Below, in pieces: positions 4,414 to 5,176 of a DNA stretch of 5,176 nt. Position numbers and translations under genes: made by a program. Under the pieces are notes generated by a model. That model was not told where the DNA came from, did no database searches, and worked only from the letters and a program-made list of their open reading frames with translations. The stretch is taken from positions 1 through 5,176 of the forward strand of contig PKWD01000050.1 in the NCBI GenBank assembly GCA_003131945.1. The letters are read 5' to 3'. How positions within the stretch are numbered: position 1 is the stretch's first letter; each line of letters starts with the position of its first letter. The stretch comes from Acidimicrobiaceae bacterium. Its GTDB lineage: Bacteria; Actinomycetota; Acidimicrobiia; Acidimicrobiales; UBA8190.

Positions 4414-4597
4414 GCACAAGGCGCTGCCAACAGGGACCGGATCGCACGCGCACCACAGGCTCAGCCGAGGACCGAACCCTTCACTCGAAGACTGTACAGG
4501 ATCGACCGAAGGCATGGCCCCACATTGATCTCGACGACCGGCGCGGTCCCGACAACGGCACCCAAGAGCGCCTCCGAAGATGACCGACGAAGAGCTG

Positions 4598-4810
4598 CTA
4601 TGGGAGCCGGCCCTCACCCTGCTGGTTGGCGCCGAGCTTGAGCATTTCCTCCTCGTGCCGGGCAACCTCGGGATCGACCTGATGCGCCGCTACGGCCTCT
4701 TCTTGCTGAGGTGTCGCAGCGCGATCGGACTCGTGCTTCGCCTGCGCCTGGGCGCGCTCGGCTTGGCGAGTGGCAACGCTCGGACGTGTCGGCTGCGTGG
4801 AATCGGTCAT
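4598..4810 (-). CDS. hypothetical protein, 70 aa, highly hydrophilic
   Basis: No family name can be given. The ATG at 4808-4810 follows AGGAGG (complement of 4815-4820) with a 4-nt spacer, an excellent RBS. The N-terminal half (MTDSTQPTRPSVATRQAERA onward to about residue 45) is rich in Gln, Ala, Glu, Arg and Thr and probably disordered or loosely helical. The C-terminal part is a compact motif, PEVARHEEEMLKLGANQQGE, then GRLP. The ending 'HEEEMLKLGA..GEGRLP' looks like a conserved tail seen in small uncharacterised bacterial proteins, though this is from memory and not checked. It has no Cys, Trp, signal peptide or membrane span. It lies 96 bp after csbD and about 200 bp before the GAF-ANTAR gene, on the same strand. 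The extreme hydrophilicity resembles stress-protective proteins; that role is a guess. Confidence 0.75.
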   Translation of the reverse strand: MTDSTQPTRPSVATRQAERAQAQAKHESDRAATPQQEEAVAAHQVDPEVARHEEEMLKLGANQQGEGRLP

Positions 4811-4829
4811 GGATCCTCCTCTTCATTGA

Positions 4830-4835
4830 TCTATA
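4830..4835 (-). promoter_or_regulatory. candidate -10 element TATAGA for the 70-aa gene
   Basis: On the minus strand TATAGA lies 19 nt upstream of the ATG at 4810, in a locally AT-rich patch. It would give a very short leader that just includes the RBS. A second TATAGG occurs further upstream (complement of 4869-4874). No convincing -35 is seen for either. Confidence 0.25.
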
Positions 4836-4906
4836 TCGACCATCACTAAAGCAGCTGAACCCATTCCTATACCGGGAACGCTGGCAGGCTCCTGGCGCGG
4901 CCTGTA

Positions 4907-5128
4907 CTACTTCGTATTCCGGGTGCCCTTGATCTTGTCAATGGCCTTTTCGCAGTTGTCCTCGGCCTTGTCGATGAAGCCTGTAACTTGCCCTTGGCGT
5001 TCGAGCGTCTGCTTGACCTCGCCACCGCGACGATCCGCCCTACCCTCGGATGCGAGTTTCTTGCTCCCCGTGAGAGTTCCTGCGGCCTCCTTCGCCCGGC
5101 CCTTCACCTGATCAGTCTTTCCGCTCAT
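4907..5128 (-). CDS. CsbD family stress protein, 73 aa
   Basis: The sequence MSGKTDQVKGRAKEAAGTLT is the classic CsbD opening, with D-x-x-KG-x-AKEAAG-x-LTG at residues 6-21. It is followed by KLASEGRADRRGGEVKQTLE (about 25-44), matching the family's 'EG-x-ADQ-x-G-x-VK' repeat-like second half. The length and very high charge fit CsbD proteins, which are usually 55-75 aa, soluble and unstructured or helical. In Bacillus subtilis csbD is a general-stress (sigma-B) gene, and homologues in many bacteria are stress-induced; the molecular activity is not established. The extra C-terminus (GFIDKAEDNCEKAIDKIKGT) is an additional amphipathic helix with one Cys. The RBS is weak: AGGA lies 12 nt before the ATG. 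The promoter region runs off the window. It is the first of four minus-strand genes that include two ANTAR regulators. Confidence 0.9.
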   Translation of the reverse strand: MSGKTDQVKGRAKEAAGTLTGSKKLASEGRADRRGGEVKQTLERQGQVTGFIDKAEDNCEKAIDKIKGTRNTK

Positions 5129-5176
5129 CGTGCACCGCTGTCCTGTCGAAGTTGAGGCGCCAAGGGTTCCGGTCCC

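Noticed and set aside
3697..4641. Plus-strand ORF of 314 aa antisense to the GAF-ANTAR gene
   Set aside because: The minus strand has clear GAF and ANTAR motifs. The plus frame is Gly/His/Arg-rich with no recognisable domain.
4315..4665. Extending the GAF-ANTAR gene to the ATG at 4665
   Set aside because: The far N-terminal part (Ser/Arg/Cys-rich) does not look like protein, has no RBS, and would overlap the start of a separate regulatory region and the end of the 70-aa gene.
1..5176. tRNA, rRNA, CRISPR array, insertion sequence or phage attachment site
   Set aside because: No cloverleaf, spaced direct repeats, transposase or integrase motif, or terminal repeats were seen on either strand.

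Overview
This GC-rich window (5176 bp) most likely comes from an actinomycete (Actinomycetota). The main reasons are two adjacent GAF-ANTAR genes, a gene arrangement typical of that phylum, together with GC-rich codon third positions and GGAGG-type ribosome binding sites. The genus cannot be read from the window.

Left part (1-950, plus strand). The window opens inside the C-terminus of an SRPBCC/AHSA1-type protein that ends at 206. The next 429 bp (207-635) hold no convincing gene. A low-confidence orphan ORF follows at 636-950.

Middle part (1002-2628). Three small minus-strand ORFs lie here: a 101-aa orphan with a good RBS (1002-1307), a possible 100-aa membrane peptide (1411-1713), and a 78-aa acidic orphan with a good RBS (1945-2181). 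A 219-bp divergent intergenic region (2182-2400), with candidate promoters and small hairpins, separates them from a 75-aa plus-strand orphan with a strong RBS (2401-2628).

Right part (2767-5128, all minus strand). In transcription order this holds a CsbD-family stress protein (5128-4907), a 70-aa hydrophilic orphan with an ideal RBS (4810-4598), a GAF-ANTAR regulator (about 4314-3631), and a second, divergent GAF-ANTAR regulator (3510-2767). GAF domains sense small molecules or partner proteins, and ANTAR domains bind RNA hairpins and act as antiterminators. The group is therefore best read as a stress-linked post-transcriptional regulatory neighbourhood; co-regulation is inferred from gene order only.

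The most notable observations are two. First, the upstream GAF-ANTAR gene has a textbook RBS and ATG at 4399 that is one base out of frame with the GAF domain, which means a sequencing indel, a real frameshift, or an Arg-rich leader peptide. Second, the downstream GAF-ANTAR gene has its Shine-Dalgarno inside a GC hairpin at the end of a structured leader. No RNA gene, CRISPR array, insertion sequence or attachment site was recognised.
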